From positions 248,001-312,000 of the forward strand of contig JAEZZR010000001.1 of NCBI GenBank assembly GCA_023418505.1: a stretch of 64,000 nt of DNA. Direction: 5' to 3'. Positions 1 through 8,475 of the stretch are shown piece by piece. Position 1 is the first letter of the stretch; each line of letters starts with the position of its first letter. The notes below the pieces were generated by a model, which made no database searches, was not told the origin of the DNA, and worked only from the letters and a program-made list of their open reading frames with translations. Source of the DNA: Actinomycetes bacterium (GTDB lineage: Bacteria > Actinomycetota > Actinomycetes > Mycobacteriales > Mycobacteriaceae). A program made the translations under genes and the position numbers.

Positions 1-220
1 GCACATTCAGCACTTCCGGTAGCGACAAATTCATCGCACCAGAACCGAGCAGCACCAAGTAAGCAAGCACCGCTACAACCAGCAGCCCAGCGCTAGCGAT
101 CCAGTAGCGCATCGACGCTTTCCGACGTTGCTGACGCCGCAGCTCGCCGATGTCTGGCGAACCCGCGTCCGCTGCCGTTTCTGCATTACGAATCTCTGTA
201 TCACGCATCTGGGCACTCAT
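1..220 (-). CDS. FecCD-family iron-siderophore ABC permease, N-terminal part only
   Basis: The ATG at 220-218 opens a reading frame that runs off the left edge, so only about 73 residues are visible. They are a polar, charged N-terminus (MSAQMRDTEIRN) followed by the first hydrophobic membrane segment (WIASAGLLVVAVLAYLVLL), as in BtuC/FecCD permeases. The start overlaps the stop of the preceding permease gene by four bases (ATGA), so the two are translationally coupled. It should form a heterodimeric permease with its neighbour and import the ligand caught by the binding lipoprotein encoded upstream. The family call rests mainly on that context, because the conserved core lies outside the window. 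Confidence 0.8.
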   Translation of the reverse strand, partial: MSAQMRDTEIRNAETAADAGSPDIGELRRQQRRKASMRYWIASAGLLVVAVLAYLVLLGSGAMNLSLPEVLNV

Positions 221-1251
221 AGGGTCAAGCCTTTCGACGACCGCTGTGCTCGCCGCACCACCCAAATCAGTAGCGGCGCACCAACGAGAGCAATAACTAC
301 TGACATCTCCAGCTCGCCAGGGCGGATGACTAAGCGTCCGACAATATCGGCTGCCAATGTCAAAACTGCACCGACTAATGCAGTGGGCACCAGCATCTTC
401 TGCAACGAGGGGCCAACCACTGGTCGCACAATATGAGGAGCTGCAAAACCAATGAAAGCCACTGGGCCGACCGATGCCATGGTAGCAGCGGCCAGCACAA
501 TAATGGCAATAGCTGCAGATCCTCGAGCAAGCGCCGGCGAACTGCCCAGCATCTTCGAGGTATCTTCACCCATAGCTAGCAGATCCAACGGACGTGCTGC
601 GATGGCTGCCACAACCAGGCCAATTAGCAGGCCGATGGTGGCAACGGTGACTTCCGGGAAGCCGCGATTGGCTGCCGTGCCTACTGTCCAGTGACGCATG
701 CCGTCGAAGATCGAGGTGTCGTACAGTGCCAACATGATCGTGCATGCCTGCAGGGCCGCCGAAACACCGACGCCAACCAGAATCAGCGTCAATGGATCTA
801 CCGAAACCCGCGAGACCCACAGCACCAACATCGAAGCGATCGCGGCACCAACCAATGCGGCAAGCATGCGCCCCGATACAGTGGCTGCGAGCCCAGCTGT
901 AAACGACAGTGCCACTGCAAAAGCAGCACCGGCAGTCACACCGATAAAACCAGGATCAGCCAACGGGTTACGCGTCCATGCTTGCGCCAGCGCACCTGCT
1001 ACTGCCAACGCAGCACCAGCAGCTAGCGCCAACAACGTGCGCGATAGGCGCAATTGCCACACAATGTGGTGTGCCTCGGAATCAACTACCTGATTAGCAG
1101 TAGCATCCGGGCCAATACGCAGTTGTTCCCACACCACTGAGGGGGCCAACAACTGGGAACCGAGAAAAAGCGAAGCGACGAACACCGCAACCAGCAGCGC
1201 TAAAAGCACTACGGTCATGGTGATCGTCGCCGACCAACGTCTAGTATTCAA
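217..1251 (-). CDS. FecCD-family iron-siderophore ABC transporter permease
   Basis: This 344-residue inner-membrane protein has an N-terminal anchor and repeated hydrophobic segments. It carries typical BtuC/FecCD stretches: RNPLADPGFIGVTAGAAFAV near residue 95, the region VGPVAFIGFAAPHIVRPVVG near residue 265 that contacts the ATPase, and ADIVGRLV near residue 305. It forms half of the membrane channel of a ferric-siderophore importer. It lies 12 bases behind the binding-protein gene and overlaps the next permease by four bases, giving the order binding protein, permease, permease. The ATPase is not in view and would be expected beyond the left edge. The substrate cannot be read from the sequence. 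Confidence 0.92.
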   Translation of the reverse strand: MNTRRWSATITMTVVLLALLVAVFVASLFLGSQLLAPSVVWEQLRIGPDATANQVVDSEAHHIVWQLRLSRTLLALAAGAALAVAGALAQAWTRNPLADPGFIGVTAGAAFAVALSFTAGLAATVSGRMLAALVGAAIASMLVLWVSRVSVDPLTLILVGVGVSAALQACTIMLALYDTSIFDGMRHWTVGTAANRGFPEVTVATIGLLIGLVVAAIAARPLDLLAMGEDTSKMLGSSPALARGSAAIAIIVLAAATMASVGPVAFIGFAAPHIVRPVVGPSLQKMLVPTALVGAVLTLAADIVGRLVIRPGELEMSVVIALVGAPLLIWVVRRAQRSSKGLTL

Positions 1252-1263
1252 AAGATTTTGCAG

Positions 1264-2214
1264 TTAGCTTAAGGCCAACTTGATCTGGTCGGTTGCCCAA
1301 GGAATGGTCAATGGGTTTGGCATGGACATAGCGTTACCAGTGTTGGTGTCCAAGTTCACGACCTTGCCCTCCTTGGTGAAAGCAGCGTTTTGGAAAGCAG
1401 AATCGTCGTCAAGCTCCTTTGCAGAACCCTGATAGTCCAGGATGAAGACGTAGTCTGCTGCATCCAGCTCGGAGTAGTTTTCTGCCGAGAGCTCCTTGTA
1501 GAACACCCCATCGTCGGTGGTGATCTCTTCTGGGAACTCGAAGCCCAGCTCCTTCAGGAAGTCCGCACGGCCATCACCCGGCGCGTACAGGGACAACGAA
1601 CCACCGTAAGGCATCACAGCTACCGCCTTCTTGCCCTGCAGTTCTGGGTGGTTGTCGCGGAAATCCGCGAAAGCCTGCTTGGATTCTTCGATCAGTTCCT
1701 TGCCCTGATCTTCCTTGCCCAATGCCTCGGCAATGGTAGAGATCTGTACGTCCCATGGCACCTGCCAGTCCGCGTACTGATCTGGGTGGAAGGTGGTAGG
1801 AGCGATCTCGTTGAGATCCTTCTTTGCAGTCTCATCTGCAGCAGAGTTCACAGCGATGATCTGATCCGGATCGGTAGCAGCCAGCTTCTCTAGGATCTCG
1901 GCGGTGAAACCTCCGCCAGTGCCGGAGATCTGAACTGGATCGGCGTCGCCCAGCTCGTCTTCAGCCCAAGGGCCAACACCCTTAGGGCCGGAATCGCCTT
2001 CAGCGCCAATGGTGGCGATTGCTACTGGGGTAATACCCAGTGCCAAAACGGTATCTACATCGCCGAGCCCCATGGTGGCAACGCGGCCGACCTCAGCGGA
2101 GTCTGCACCATTAGCACCTGTAGCGGTGTCTTCACCTTCACCGCGCGAGCAACCAGCTAGCACCAAGGAGCTAGCGGCCACTACGGCAATAAGGCCCTTC
2201 AGCTTGGACTTCAT
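1264..2214 (-). CDS. Siderophore-binding lipoprotein of an ABC importer
   Basis: This 316-residue FepB/FhuD-type periplasmic-binding protein has a signal peptide ending in the lipobox LVLAGC, so Cys22 would be lipidated and the mature protein anchored outside the membrane. The body follows the family plan: an early VATMGLGDVDTVLALGITPV segment, ISGTGGGFTAEILEKLAATDPDQIIA where the ligand lobes begin, and a C-terminal IPWATDQIKLALS helix. It is the first gene of the importer operon and captures the ferric complex for the two permeases. The 207 bases upstream contain a candidate iron-regulator palindrome and a 5'-leader hairpin. Confidence 0.92.
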   Translation of the reverse strand: MKSKLKGLIAVVAASSLVLAGCSRGEGEDTATGANGADSAEVGRVATMGLGDVDTVLALGITPVAIATIGAEGDSGPKGVGPWAEDELGDADPVQISGTGGGFTAEILEKLAATDPDQIIAVNSAADETAKKDLNEIAPTTFHPDQYADWQVPWDVQISTIAEALGKEDQGKELIEESKQAFADFRDNHPELQGKKAVAVMPYGGSLSLYAPGDGRADFLKELGFEFPEEITTDDGVFYKELSAENYSELDAADYVFILDYQGSAKELDDDSAFQNAAFTKEGKVVNLDTNTGNAMSMPNPLTIPWATDQIKLALS

Positions 2215-2242
2215 AGGAGTAAATCCCTCAGTTCTCTATCGA

Positions 2243-2263
2243 AGAACTCACTTTTCGAGTTCT
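2243..2263 (-). promoter_or_regulatory. Short inverted repeat in the leader of the siderophore-binding gene
   Basis: AGAACTC and GAGTTCT form a perfect 7-bp inverted repeat around a 7-base spacer, about 30 bases upstream of the start codon. It could be a leader hairpin or a second operator. No function can be assigned from sequence alone. Confidence 0.4.
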
Positions 2264-2308
2264 GGATGATTTTATTGCGTCTCACGTGCGCTTTTTCTGT
2301 CGCGCAGC

Positions 2309-2337
2309 ATAATTACAACTTAGGCTTTGGTAATTAT
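2309..2337. promoter_or_regulatory. Candidate DtxR-type iron operator upstream of the siderophore importer
   Basis: The 29-bp element has perfect outer arms ATAATTAC and GTAATTAT around a core containing TTAGGCT. The central 19 bases match the known DtxR consensus TTAGGTTAGGCTAACCTAA at about 11 positions, including the whole TTAGGCT core. It lies about 95 bases before the start of the binding-protein gene, where a repressor of a siderophore importer would act. The palindrome is seen directly; DtxR binding is inferred from known corynebacterial iron control. Confidence 0.5.
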
Positions 2338-2421
2338 GTGTGGGTTCTCGCAATATGTCAAGAGATTACTCAAATGATGTGTTTTCGCTGAAAGACCTTG
2401 TGAAAAGACTTATGAAAGCGC

Positions 2422-4593
2422 CTACTTTGCTACTGGATCACGGCGCCCCAAACGTACCTTCTTCACGGTGCGTCCCTTCTCTACATCTTCGTCCTTGAAG
2501 CCGAAGAAGTAGGTCAAGGTAAACGCCATTACTAGCGTCACGCTAGAGGCCAGCAAGAAGCCCCAGAAGCTACTATCCAGACCTTCAGGGTTCACAAACG
2601 ACGTAAAGCCAATCAGCGACCCCACGAAAGCCCACATATTCACCTGCATAAAGCCAGTAATCAAGCCACCAACAGCTGCCGATAGCGAAGCCATCAAGAA
2701 GATGCGACCGTACTTCAAGTTGATGCCGTACATGGCAGGCTCAGTCACACCACAGAAAGCAGAAATAGCTGCAGGACCGGCAAGTTCCTTGATCTTAGGC
2801 AGCTTGGTTTTCACGAATACTGCCAAGACGGCACCACCCTGGGCAACCATCGTCGCCGAAATCAGTGCATTCAAGTTCGAGGAACCGGTTTGTGAAATAT
2901 CTTGGGTGACCAGTGGAATCACTGCCCAGTGCAGACCGAAGATCACCAAGCCCTGGTAGAGGCCACCGATAATGCCACCGGAAATCGTTGGCGACAGATC
3001 ATAGAGCGCCTGAATACCGTTGGCCAGACCTTGCGAAATCAGCATCACAATCGGTCCAAGCACCAAGATGATCGACAGCGAAACGACGATAACCTCGATC
3101 AACGGCAGGAAGATCATACGCACAGTTACTGGAATGATCTTCTTCAACACCGGCTCTACCTTCGAAGCCACCCACGCTGCCACGATGATCGGGAAGATCG
3201 AGTAACTGTAGCTAGCCATGTGAATTGGCAGCCCGAAGAACTCGGCATTCAGTGGCATACCCAGCAACTTCTGATCTGCATCACTGTCAGCCATCTCCAG
3301 GATGGCTGGGTAGGTAAGCACGCCACCGACAATGGCCACGATGATCGGATCAGAGCCCAATCTGCGCGCTGCTGTAAAGCCGACGAAGATCGGCAGGAAT
3401 AGGAACACCGCATCGGACATCGCGTTGATGATCTGGTAGGTGTCCGTGGTGTTGTCCGTGACATCAAAGGTAATCAGCAGCGAGAGAATACCCTTGATAA
3501 TGCCGGCGGCCGCAAGCAGGCCGATGATAGGAATCATCGATCCCGTAATCACGCCAATCAGTGACGAAAAGCCGTACTTCACCCAGCCCCACGCTGTGGT
3601 TGGGCGTTCGACTTCTTCCACCGATTCTTCGTCGGTAGCAATATCGCCGCCCAGCTGCCCCATGATGGCGTTGTACACGTCTTCCACCGCCGGTCCAATT
3701 ACCACCTGGTATTGGCCGCCGGCTTTCACAACGTCGATCACGCCGTCCAGTTCGCGAATGGCGTCGTCGTTAGCTTTGCCCTCGTCCTTTAGGTAGAAGC
3801 GCACGCGCGTGATGCAGTGCGTCACCGAACGAATATTGGACTTGCCGCCGATTTCATTCAGGATGTCCCAGGCCAGCGCGTCGTAGCCTTCTAATTCCGC
3901 GGGGCGTTGCTTTGCGACGGTTTCTTCCCCAGCAGCTTCGGAGGCGCTTGAGCTCTCCGAGTCTTGCGAGCTAGCCACGGCAGCGCCGGCTGCACCTGCT
4001 CCCGCGCCTGCGGCAGCGCCCGCGGCAGCGCCGGCTTTACCAGAGTCCTCGTTCTCGCTAGCCTTCTTGGCCGTCTTATCTGCATCCGCTTGCTTCAGTG
4101 TTGCGGTAACAGCAACGTCGCCAGCGGAAACATCCGTGGTAACAACGTCGAGGTCTTCAATCTTCTTGCGACTATTGGTAACCACCACAATCACGGTGGT
4201 GTCTTTTTCGGCCTCGACAATAACTTCGGTATCTACCTGGCCGAGCACCTGCCCAGCGGTAACCTCGTCGCCCTTAGAGACTTGCCACGTAAATGGCTTG
4301 CCCTCCAGCTCTACGGTATCGATACCGATGTGTACCAGCAGCTCCACGCCTTCTTCGGTGCGAATACCTACCGCGTGGCCAGACTTCGCCAGCATCGTAA
4401 TCTTGCCCGAAACCGGTGCTACGAAATCTCCCGTAGGGGGATTAGAAACACCAAAGCCATCGCCTACTGCCTTGGTGGAAAACACCGGATCTGGCACTTG
4501 ATCAATGGGAACAACCGTGCCGGCTGTGGGAGCCAGAATCTGCAAAGTCTTTGCGGAAGACTCTTGGGAATTCTCTGCAGCCATCGCTGCCAC
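2422..4593 (-). CDS. Trehalose-type PTS permease with IIA-IIB-IIC domain order
   Basis: This 723-residue phosphotransferase permease would import and phosphorylate a sugar, most likely trehalose to trehalose-6-phosphate. Residues about 15-160 are a glucose-type IIA domain with active His88 in LVHIGIDT. Residues 165-230 are an Ala/Gly/Ser-rich linker. Residues 236-315 are IIB with phospho-accepting Cys260 in SVTHCITR. The rest is the membrane IIC domain. Known corynebacterial relatives such as PtsG are IIB-IIC-IIA, so this order is permuted. The gene follows treC by 101 bases on the same strand, which fixes the likely substrate. The listed start is GTG. An in-frame ATG at 4584 has an equally good AGGAA spacing and may be the real start. 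Confidence 0.9.
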   Translation of the reverse strand: MAAMAAENSQESSAKTLQILAPTAGTVVPIDQVPDPVFSTKAVGDGFGVSNPPTGDFVAPVSGKITMLAKSGHAVGIRTEEGVELLVHIGIDTVELEGKPFTWQVSKGDEVTAGQVLGQVDTEVIVEAEKDTTVIVVVTNSRKKIEDLDVVTTDVSAGDVAVTATLKQADADKTAKKASENEDSGKAGAAAGAAAGAGAGAAGAAVASSQDSESSSASEAAGEETVAKQRPAELEGYDALAWDILNEIGGKSNIRSVTHCITRVRFYLKDEGKANDDAIRELDGVIDVVKAGGQYQVVIGPAVEDVYNAIMGQLGGDIATDEESVEEVERPTTAWGWVKYGFSSLIGVITGSMIPIIGLLAAAGIIKGILSLLITFDVTDNTTDTYQIINAMSDAVFLFLPIFVGFTAARRLGSDPIIVAIVGGVLTYPAILEMADSDADQKLLGMPLNAEFFGLPIHMASYSYSIFPIIVAAWVASKVEPVLKKIIPVTVRMIFLPLIEVIVVSLSIILVLGPIVMLISQGLANGIQALYDLSPTISGGIIGGLYQGLVIFGLHWAVIPLVTQDISQTGSSNLNALISATMVAQGGAVLAVFVKTKLPKIKELAGPAAISAFCGVTEPAMYGINLKYGRIFLMASLSAAVGGLITGFMQVNMWAFVGSLIGFTSFVNPEGLDSSFWGFLLASSVTLVMAFTLTYFFGFKDEDVEKGRTVKKVRLGRRDPVAK

Positions 4594-4655
4594 TTCCTTT
4601 CCTAAAAAGTCACTGCTTTTGCTTCATTATCTAGTTAATTCAGTTATTGGTCTAG

Positions 4656-4685
4656 CTTTTATCGGGAATTCTTTTAGCGGGAATT
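4656..4685 (-). repeat. 15-bp tandem repeat behind treC
   Basis: Two adjacent 15-mers (CTTTTATCGGGAATT and CTTTTAGCGGGAATT on the plus strand) differ at one base. They begin nine bases beyond the treC stop codon, between treC and the PTS gene. They belong to a recurring class of short tandem repeats at gene 3' ends in this window. Confidence 0.8.
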
Positions 4686-4694
4686 AGTCTGCGA

Positions 4695-6479
4695 TTATCC
4701 CAGTGGTTGGTTGGCAATGATGACTGCCTGGTACGGCTTGAGGGTCACTGAAGCTTCGTCGGCAAGCTGGAGTTGTGGGATTTCCATCTCCAACGCCTGC
4801 TGCGGATTAGAGGCGGCACGATAGGTTTCTGCACGGTAGTTATCCAGGATTACGTAACCTTTTTGCAGATTCTCTGGAATGGCGACCTCGGTGGCTTCAC
4901 CGTAGAAATTCGTTAAAACGCAAAGATTCGTGATCGCAGCGCCGGCTGTATCTGCGCCATCGCCTGCGCTACCTGAAACGTCGCCCGCCAAGCTGCGCAC
5001 ATACCCATACACGCGGTCGTGTGCTGGTGCCCACGGATCCACACGTCCCACCGAAATCGCTGGCAACAGCTTCCGCAGCGCGATCAGACGCCGATAAAAC
5101 GGCAGGATAGCGCCATTTTGTTCTTCCTCAACGTTGATGGTGAAGCCGTCGCTGCCGTCGTAAGACGTTGGCCGCAGCCAAGGCGTACCCTTCGTAAAGC
5201 CAGCATGCGCACTGGAATCCCACGGCATCGGGGTACGCGCATTGTCACGTGCTTTCGAGTGCACTGTGGCAAAGGCTTCGGGTTTGCTCATACCGCCGGC
5301 AACTAGCTCTTGGTAGGCGTTGCATGCTTCGACATCCACATAATCCGCAATGGACGAATACGTCGGATCCACCATGCCGATCTCTTCACCCATGTAGATA
5401 AACGGCGTACCGCGCATCGCATGGATCGCGGTGGCCAGCATGGTGGCGGATTCGGTGCGGTATTTTTCTACATCCCCAAAGCGATCCAAGGCGCGCGGTT
5501 GATCGTGGTTATTCCAAAACAGGGCGCTCCAGCCGTTGCCGTCCTGCATGCCACCTGACCAGGCATGGAATAGGCGCTTGAGTTCCGCGAAATCAAATGG
5601 CGCAAGCGTCCACTTCTTTCCGCCGGGGTAGTCCACTTTCAAGTGGTGGAAGTTAAACACCATGTCCAGCGCTTCATTTGCAGGATTGGTGTAGCCCACG
5701 CACCTTTCGATACTGGTGGAAGACATCTCGCCCACGGTCACGCTGTCTGGATCCGCACCGAAACTATTCCCCCGTAGCTCGCGAAGGTACTTATCGACGT
5801 CGGCACCGTCGGTATACATCACTCGGGGATCTACTCCGGCTGGCGACGATGCCAGCTTGTCATCCTTACCGATCAGATTGATCACATCGAAGCGGAATCC
5901 GTGCACGCCTTTGCTTGCCCAGAAATTCACCACGTTAGCCATTTCCTCGCGTACCCGTGGGTTGCGCCAGTTCAGATCCGCTTGGGTGACATCAAACAGG
6001 TGCAGATAGTAGTTGCCTGTATCGCCGAATGGCGCCCAGGCAGCACCGCCAAACTTCGATTCCCAGTTGTTGGGCAAACCGCCGTCCGCCGCTGGTGGAC
6101 GGATGATGAAGAAATCTTGGTATTCACGATCACCGGCTAGCGCCTTTTGGAACCATTCGTGCTGCGTAGACACGTGATTCAACACCATATCCAACATCAC
6201 ACCGATATCGTGCTGCGCTAGTGCTGCGACTAATTCTTCGAAATCTTTCATCGATCCCATGGCAGGGTCGATGCTGGTGTAATCCGATACGTCGTAACCA
6301 TTATCACGCTGCGGTGAAGGGTAGAACGGGTTGAACCAAACCATATCTACGCCTAACGACGCAATATAGGGCACTTTTTCGATAATCCCTCGCAGATCCC
6401 CTACTCCATCGCCATCCGAATCATAAAAAGACTTCGGATAGACCTGGTAGATCACCATATCGTGAAAGTGTGAACCCAT
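4695..6479 (-). CDS. treC: Trehalose-6-phosphate hydrolase
   Basis: This 594-residue GH13 enzyme should split trehalose-6-phosphate into glucose and glucose-6-phosphate in the cytoplasm. It opens with VIYQVYPKSFYDSDGDGVGD. The GH13 catalytic residues can be placed at Asp198 (GFRFDV), Glu251 (VGEMSSTS) and Asp326 (WNNHDQPR). The stretch MVFNFHHLKVDYPGGKKWTL is the pattern of TreC phosphotrehalases rather than of oligo-1,6-glucosidases. The downstream PTS permease supports the substrate. A bidirectional terminator separates it from the SGNH hydrolase gene upstream, so treC starts the operon. An insertion rich in Gly, Asp and Ala lies in the C-terminal domain near residue 500. Confidence 0.93.
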   Translation of the reverse strand: MGSHFHDMVIYQVYPKSFYDSDGDGVGDLRGIIEKVPYIASLGVDMVWFNPFYPSPQRDNGYDVSDYTSIDPAMGSMKDFEELVAALAQHDIGVMLDMVLNHVSTQHEWFQKALAGDREYQDFFIIRPPAADGGLPNNWESKFGGAAWAPFGDTGNYYLHLFDVTQADLNWRNPRVREEMANVVNFWASKGVHGFRFDVINLIGKDDKLASSPAGVDPRVMYTDGADVDKYLRELRGNSFGADPDSVTVGEMSSTSIERCVGYTNPANEALDMVFNFHHLKVDYPGGKKWTLAPFDFAELKRLFHAWSGGMQDGNGWSALFWNNHDQPRALDRFGDVEKYRTESATMLATAIHAMRGTPFIYMGEEIGMVDPTYSSIADYVDVEACNAYQELVAGGMSKPEAFATVHSKARDNARTPMPWDSSAHAGFTKGTPWLRPTSYDGSDGFTINVEEEQNGAILPFYRRLIALRKLLPAISVGRVDPWAPAHDRVYGYVRSLAGDVSGSAGDGADTAGAAITNLCVLTNFYGEATEVAIPENLQKGYVILDNYRAETYRAASNPQQALEMEIPQLQLADEASVTLKPYQAVIIANQPLG

Positions 6480-6541
6480 ATAACGGTTACTCGCATTCTA
6501 GATTCGGATTAAAGTTCGTTGCCCAGTGTAGCCTTCCATAC

Positions 6542-6587
6542 AAAAAAGAAAAGGCTAGGGTCGTGCCTTAGCACTAGTCCCTAGCCT
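6542..6587 (-). terminator. Rho-independent terminator of the SGNH hydrolase gene
   Basis: AGGCTAGGG (6552-6560) and CCCTAGCCT (6579-6587) form a perfect 9-bp stem. In the minus direction it is followed by a T-rich run (complement of 6542-6551). It lies directly behind the hydrolase stop and before the treC promoter region. Confidence 0.85.
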
Positions 6588-6604
6588 GGAAAGTTATGCG
6601 GTTT

Positions 6605-7519
6605 TTAGCGCAGCTGATCTGCCACCAAGTTGCCCATAGCGATCGAGCCATGAACCGTTGGGTGGTTAGTCATTGGTCCCATCACTGGGTCTACGAAGCC
6701 AGCTACCCAGCGATCTTCATCGCGTGGTGCGCAGGTGCCGTGGCCTAGCGATGCCTGGTAGACATCAATGAAGTTCACCCCGGCGTAAGCTGCAGCAGAG
6801 CGGATCGAATCGCGCAGTGCGCCCTGAATCTGGTTACCACCTGGAGCAGGAATTGGGTGCACACGGCCTGGGGTGTTCACCAAGCAAAGCTGATCGTTGG
6901 TTGCGAACTCTGGGTAAGACAGCAGGGTCACGCGCGCACCTGGGGCAACTTCATTCACGCGGTTCTTCACGTGGCGCATGGTGTCGCGGTACACGGTTGG
7001 ATCCAGGTTGTTCTGACCAACCAACTGGCCGGCAACATCAACCCACTGCAAAGCATCCATGCCGCCGTACATTAGGACAACTTCCTTGGTGCCACGGCCC
7101 AAGTCGCCGTGCTGAATAGCCAACTCAAGGTAGGCAGCCAACTGCACTACTGGCATACCACCGGTGCCGTTGCAAGACCAATCGCCAATAGACATGCCCA
7201 AGTTGCGCGCAGCAGCCTTTGGCCAGTTCTCCATATCGGTTGCACAGTTAGCTACCAGTGGGTTCTGGCCTGGCTCTAGACCACGTGGGCCATTCTTACC
7301 TGCGTTTGCCGAGAAAGAGTCGCCAAAGACAACCATGTCTTTCACGCCGGCTGGTGCCACGTTGAAATTAGGAATGCCAGGAATATTTGGAGTCTCTGGC
7401 ATAGCAGGGAACTGCGGCAGTGCTGGTTGCGCAGCTGCGACACCAGCGCCGAGGCTCAAGCCAACGACGGTCAGTGCAGCTACAGCAGCCTTACGAATAG
7501 AGACAGTCAATTTCGCCAT
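6605..7519 (-). CDS. Secreted SGNH/GDSL-type hydrolase (esterase or lipase)
   Basis: The product is 304 residues from the ATG at 7519. A further ATG three codons upstream leaves only one base between AAGGA and the start, so the inner one is preferred. A Sec signal peptide (basic start, hydrophobic core, cleavage near AAAQ) is followed by a Pro-rich spacer. The SGNH block I is MVVFGDSFSAN with nucleophile Ser68, and block V near the C-terminus is TNHPTVHG with the catalytic His. Four or more Cys residues suggest disulfides outside the cell. It probably cleaves an ester of a lipid or of the cell envelope. The gene is monocistronic, ending at a strong terminator. Confidence 0.88.
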   Translation of the reverse strand: MAKLTVSIRKAAVAALTVVGLSLGAGVAAAQPALPQFPAMPETPNIPGIPNFNVAPAGVKDMVVFGDSFSANAGKNGPRGLEPGQNPLVANCATDMENWPKAAARNLGMSIGDWSCNGTGGMPVVQLAAYLELAIQHGDLGRGTKEVVLMYGGMDALQWVDVAGQLVGQNNLDPTVYRDTMRHVKNRVNEVAPGARVTLLSYPEFATNDQLCLVNTPGRVHPIPAPGGNQIQGALRDSIRSAAAYAGVNFIDVYQASLGHGTCAPRDEDRWVAGFVDPVMGPMTNHPTVHGSIAMGNLVADQLR

Positions 7520-7646
7520 GAGGTGCATGTCCTTAAGGTGTGAAAAGTTGCATACAGATGCTTTGCGGTCTTGGAAGATAATAACCAGTTGTCAAAGATA
7601 TAACAACTTGATAACTGATTTTAGCCTAAGTGATTTTTACCTCACG

Positions 7647-8297
7647 CTATCGACGAGCACAGAGTGCCACCAAGAAATCTGAGGTTTCTGCCTCGAATGG
7701 CTGCAAGTCCCAAGAGCTGAAGCGACTCTGAACCACCAATCCGGCTGTCTCTACATCGGAGAAGAATGTGGAAAATGGGTAGCCCCTACCACTGCCAAAG
7801 CCGATGAGTAAGCGTCCGTCGTCGGCAAGCAAAGAACCTAGCTGCGCAACTGCCTGCGCACGTTGATCGACGGCGATGAATGGGAACACGTTGCCCGCGC
7901 TAAAGATGAGGTCGAACGGACCGCGCTGACGTACGTCGTCTGGCAGATCCGCCAAATCACCCTGGAAGAATTGCGGTGCTTCGTCACGGCGGTGCGTCAA
8001 TCCCCGGTGCTGTGCGATGCGCTGGGCTTCGGTAATTAAGAAAGCATCGACGTCCACCCCAGTAACCACGTGCCCGGCGTCCGCCAAATGATGCGCCAAA
8101 CGCCCCTGCCCACAACCCGCATCCAAAATACGCGCGTGCCGTGGCGCAATCGCATCTACCAAACGCGCCTCCCCCACAATGTCGCGCCCCTGACGCGAGA
8201 ACTCACGCCACCGAGCTGCATAACGACGCGAATGCGTAGGATCCTGCGCAATGATCTGCTGCCAATCCCGGGAATCCGAGGTGTATTCATCAGCCAT
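7647..8297 (-). CDS. Class I SAM-dependent methyltransferase, target unknown
   Basis: This is a 216-residue protein when read from the ATG at 8297 (MADEYTSDSRDWQQ). The frame is open another 35 codons upstream, but that stretch would cross the terminator behind rplE, so it is rejected. Motif I is ILDAGCGQGRLAHHL, followed by the acidic VTGVDVD strand and the FDLIFSAGNVFPFI region, all typical of Rossmann-fold methyltransferases. The SAM-binding half is clear. The substrate is not recognisable and the neighbours give no clue. Confidence 0.85.
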   Translation of the reverse strand: MADEYTSDSRDWQQIIAQDPTHSRRYAARWREFSRQGRDIVGEARLVDAIAPRHARILDAGCGQGRLAHHLADAGHVVTGVDVDAFLITEAQRIAQHRGLTHRRDEAPQFFQGDLADLPDDVRQRGPFDLIFSAGNVFPFIAVDQRAQAVAQLGSLLADDGRLLIGFGSGRGYPFSTFFSDVETAGLVVQSRFSSWDLQPFEAETSDFLVALCARR

Positions 8298-8369
8298 ACC
8301 CACATGGTAGTAGTGCACGAGCTGATGTGAAGGGGTAGCTGCAGATGTCGCGGATCTGATGCAGATATG

Positions 8370-8417
8370 AAAAAACCGCCGGGGTTCGCTTCTCTTTTGC
8401 AAAACCTACCCGGCGGT
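8370..8417 (-). terminator. Terminator of the rplN-rplX-rplE operon
   Basis: ACCGCCGGG (8375-8383) and CCCGGCGGT (8409-8417) form a perfect 9-bp stem with a 25-base loop, followed in the minus direction by a run of T. It lies about 60 bases beyond the rplE stop. Confidence 0.88.
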
Positions 8418-8425
8418 GGGAAAAC

Positions 8426-8467
8426 TCTAGAGCGCAAGTAGCTCTAGACTCAAGGCTGATACCTTGA
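8426..8467 (-). repeat. Two further hairpins between rplE and its terminator
   Basis: TCTAGAGC and GCTCTAGA (8426-8448) form a perfect 8-bp inverted repeat. CAAGG and CCTTG with flanking T/A (8450-8467) form a 6-bp one. With the terminator they make three consecutive stem-loops in the 3' untranslated region of rplE, which may protect the mRNA end. Confidence 0.6.
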
Positions 8468-8475
8468 TTCCTTTA

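Noticed and set aside
3960..4080. Alternative reading frames over the PTS linker as separate Ala-rich genes
   Set aside because: They are shadows of the Ala/Gly-rich coding linker in other frames, without starts or conserved content.
8298..8402. 35-residue N-terminal extension of the methyltransferase
   Set aside because: It overlaps the intrinsic terminator of rplE, so the inner ATG is far more likely.
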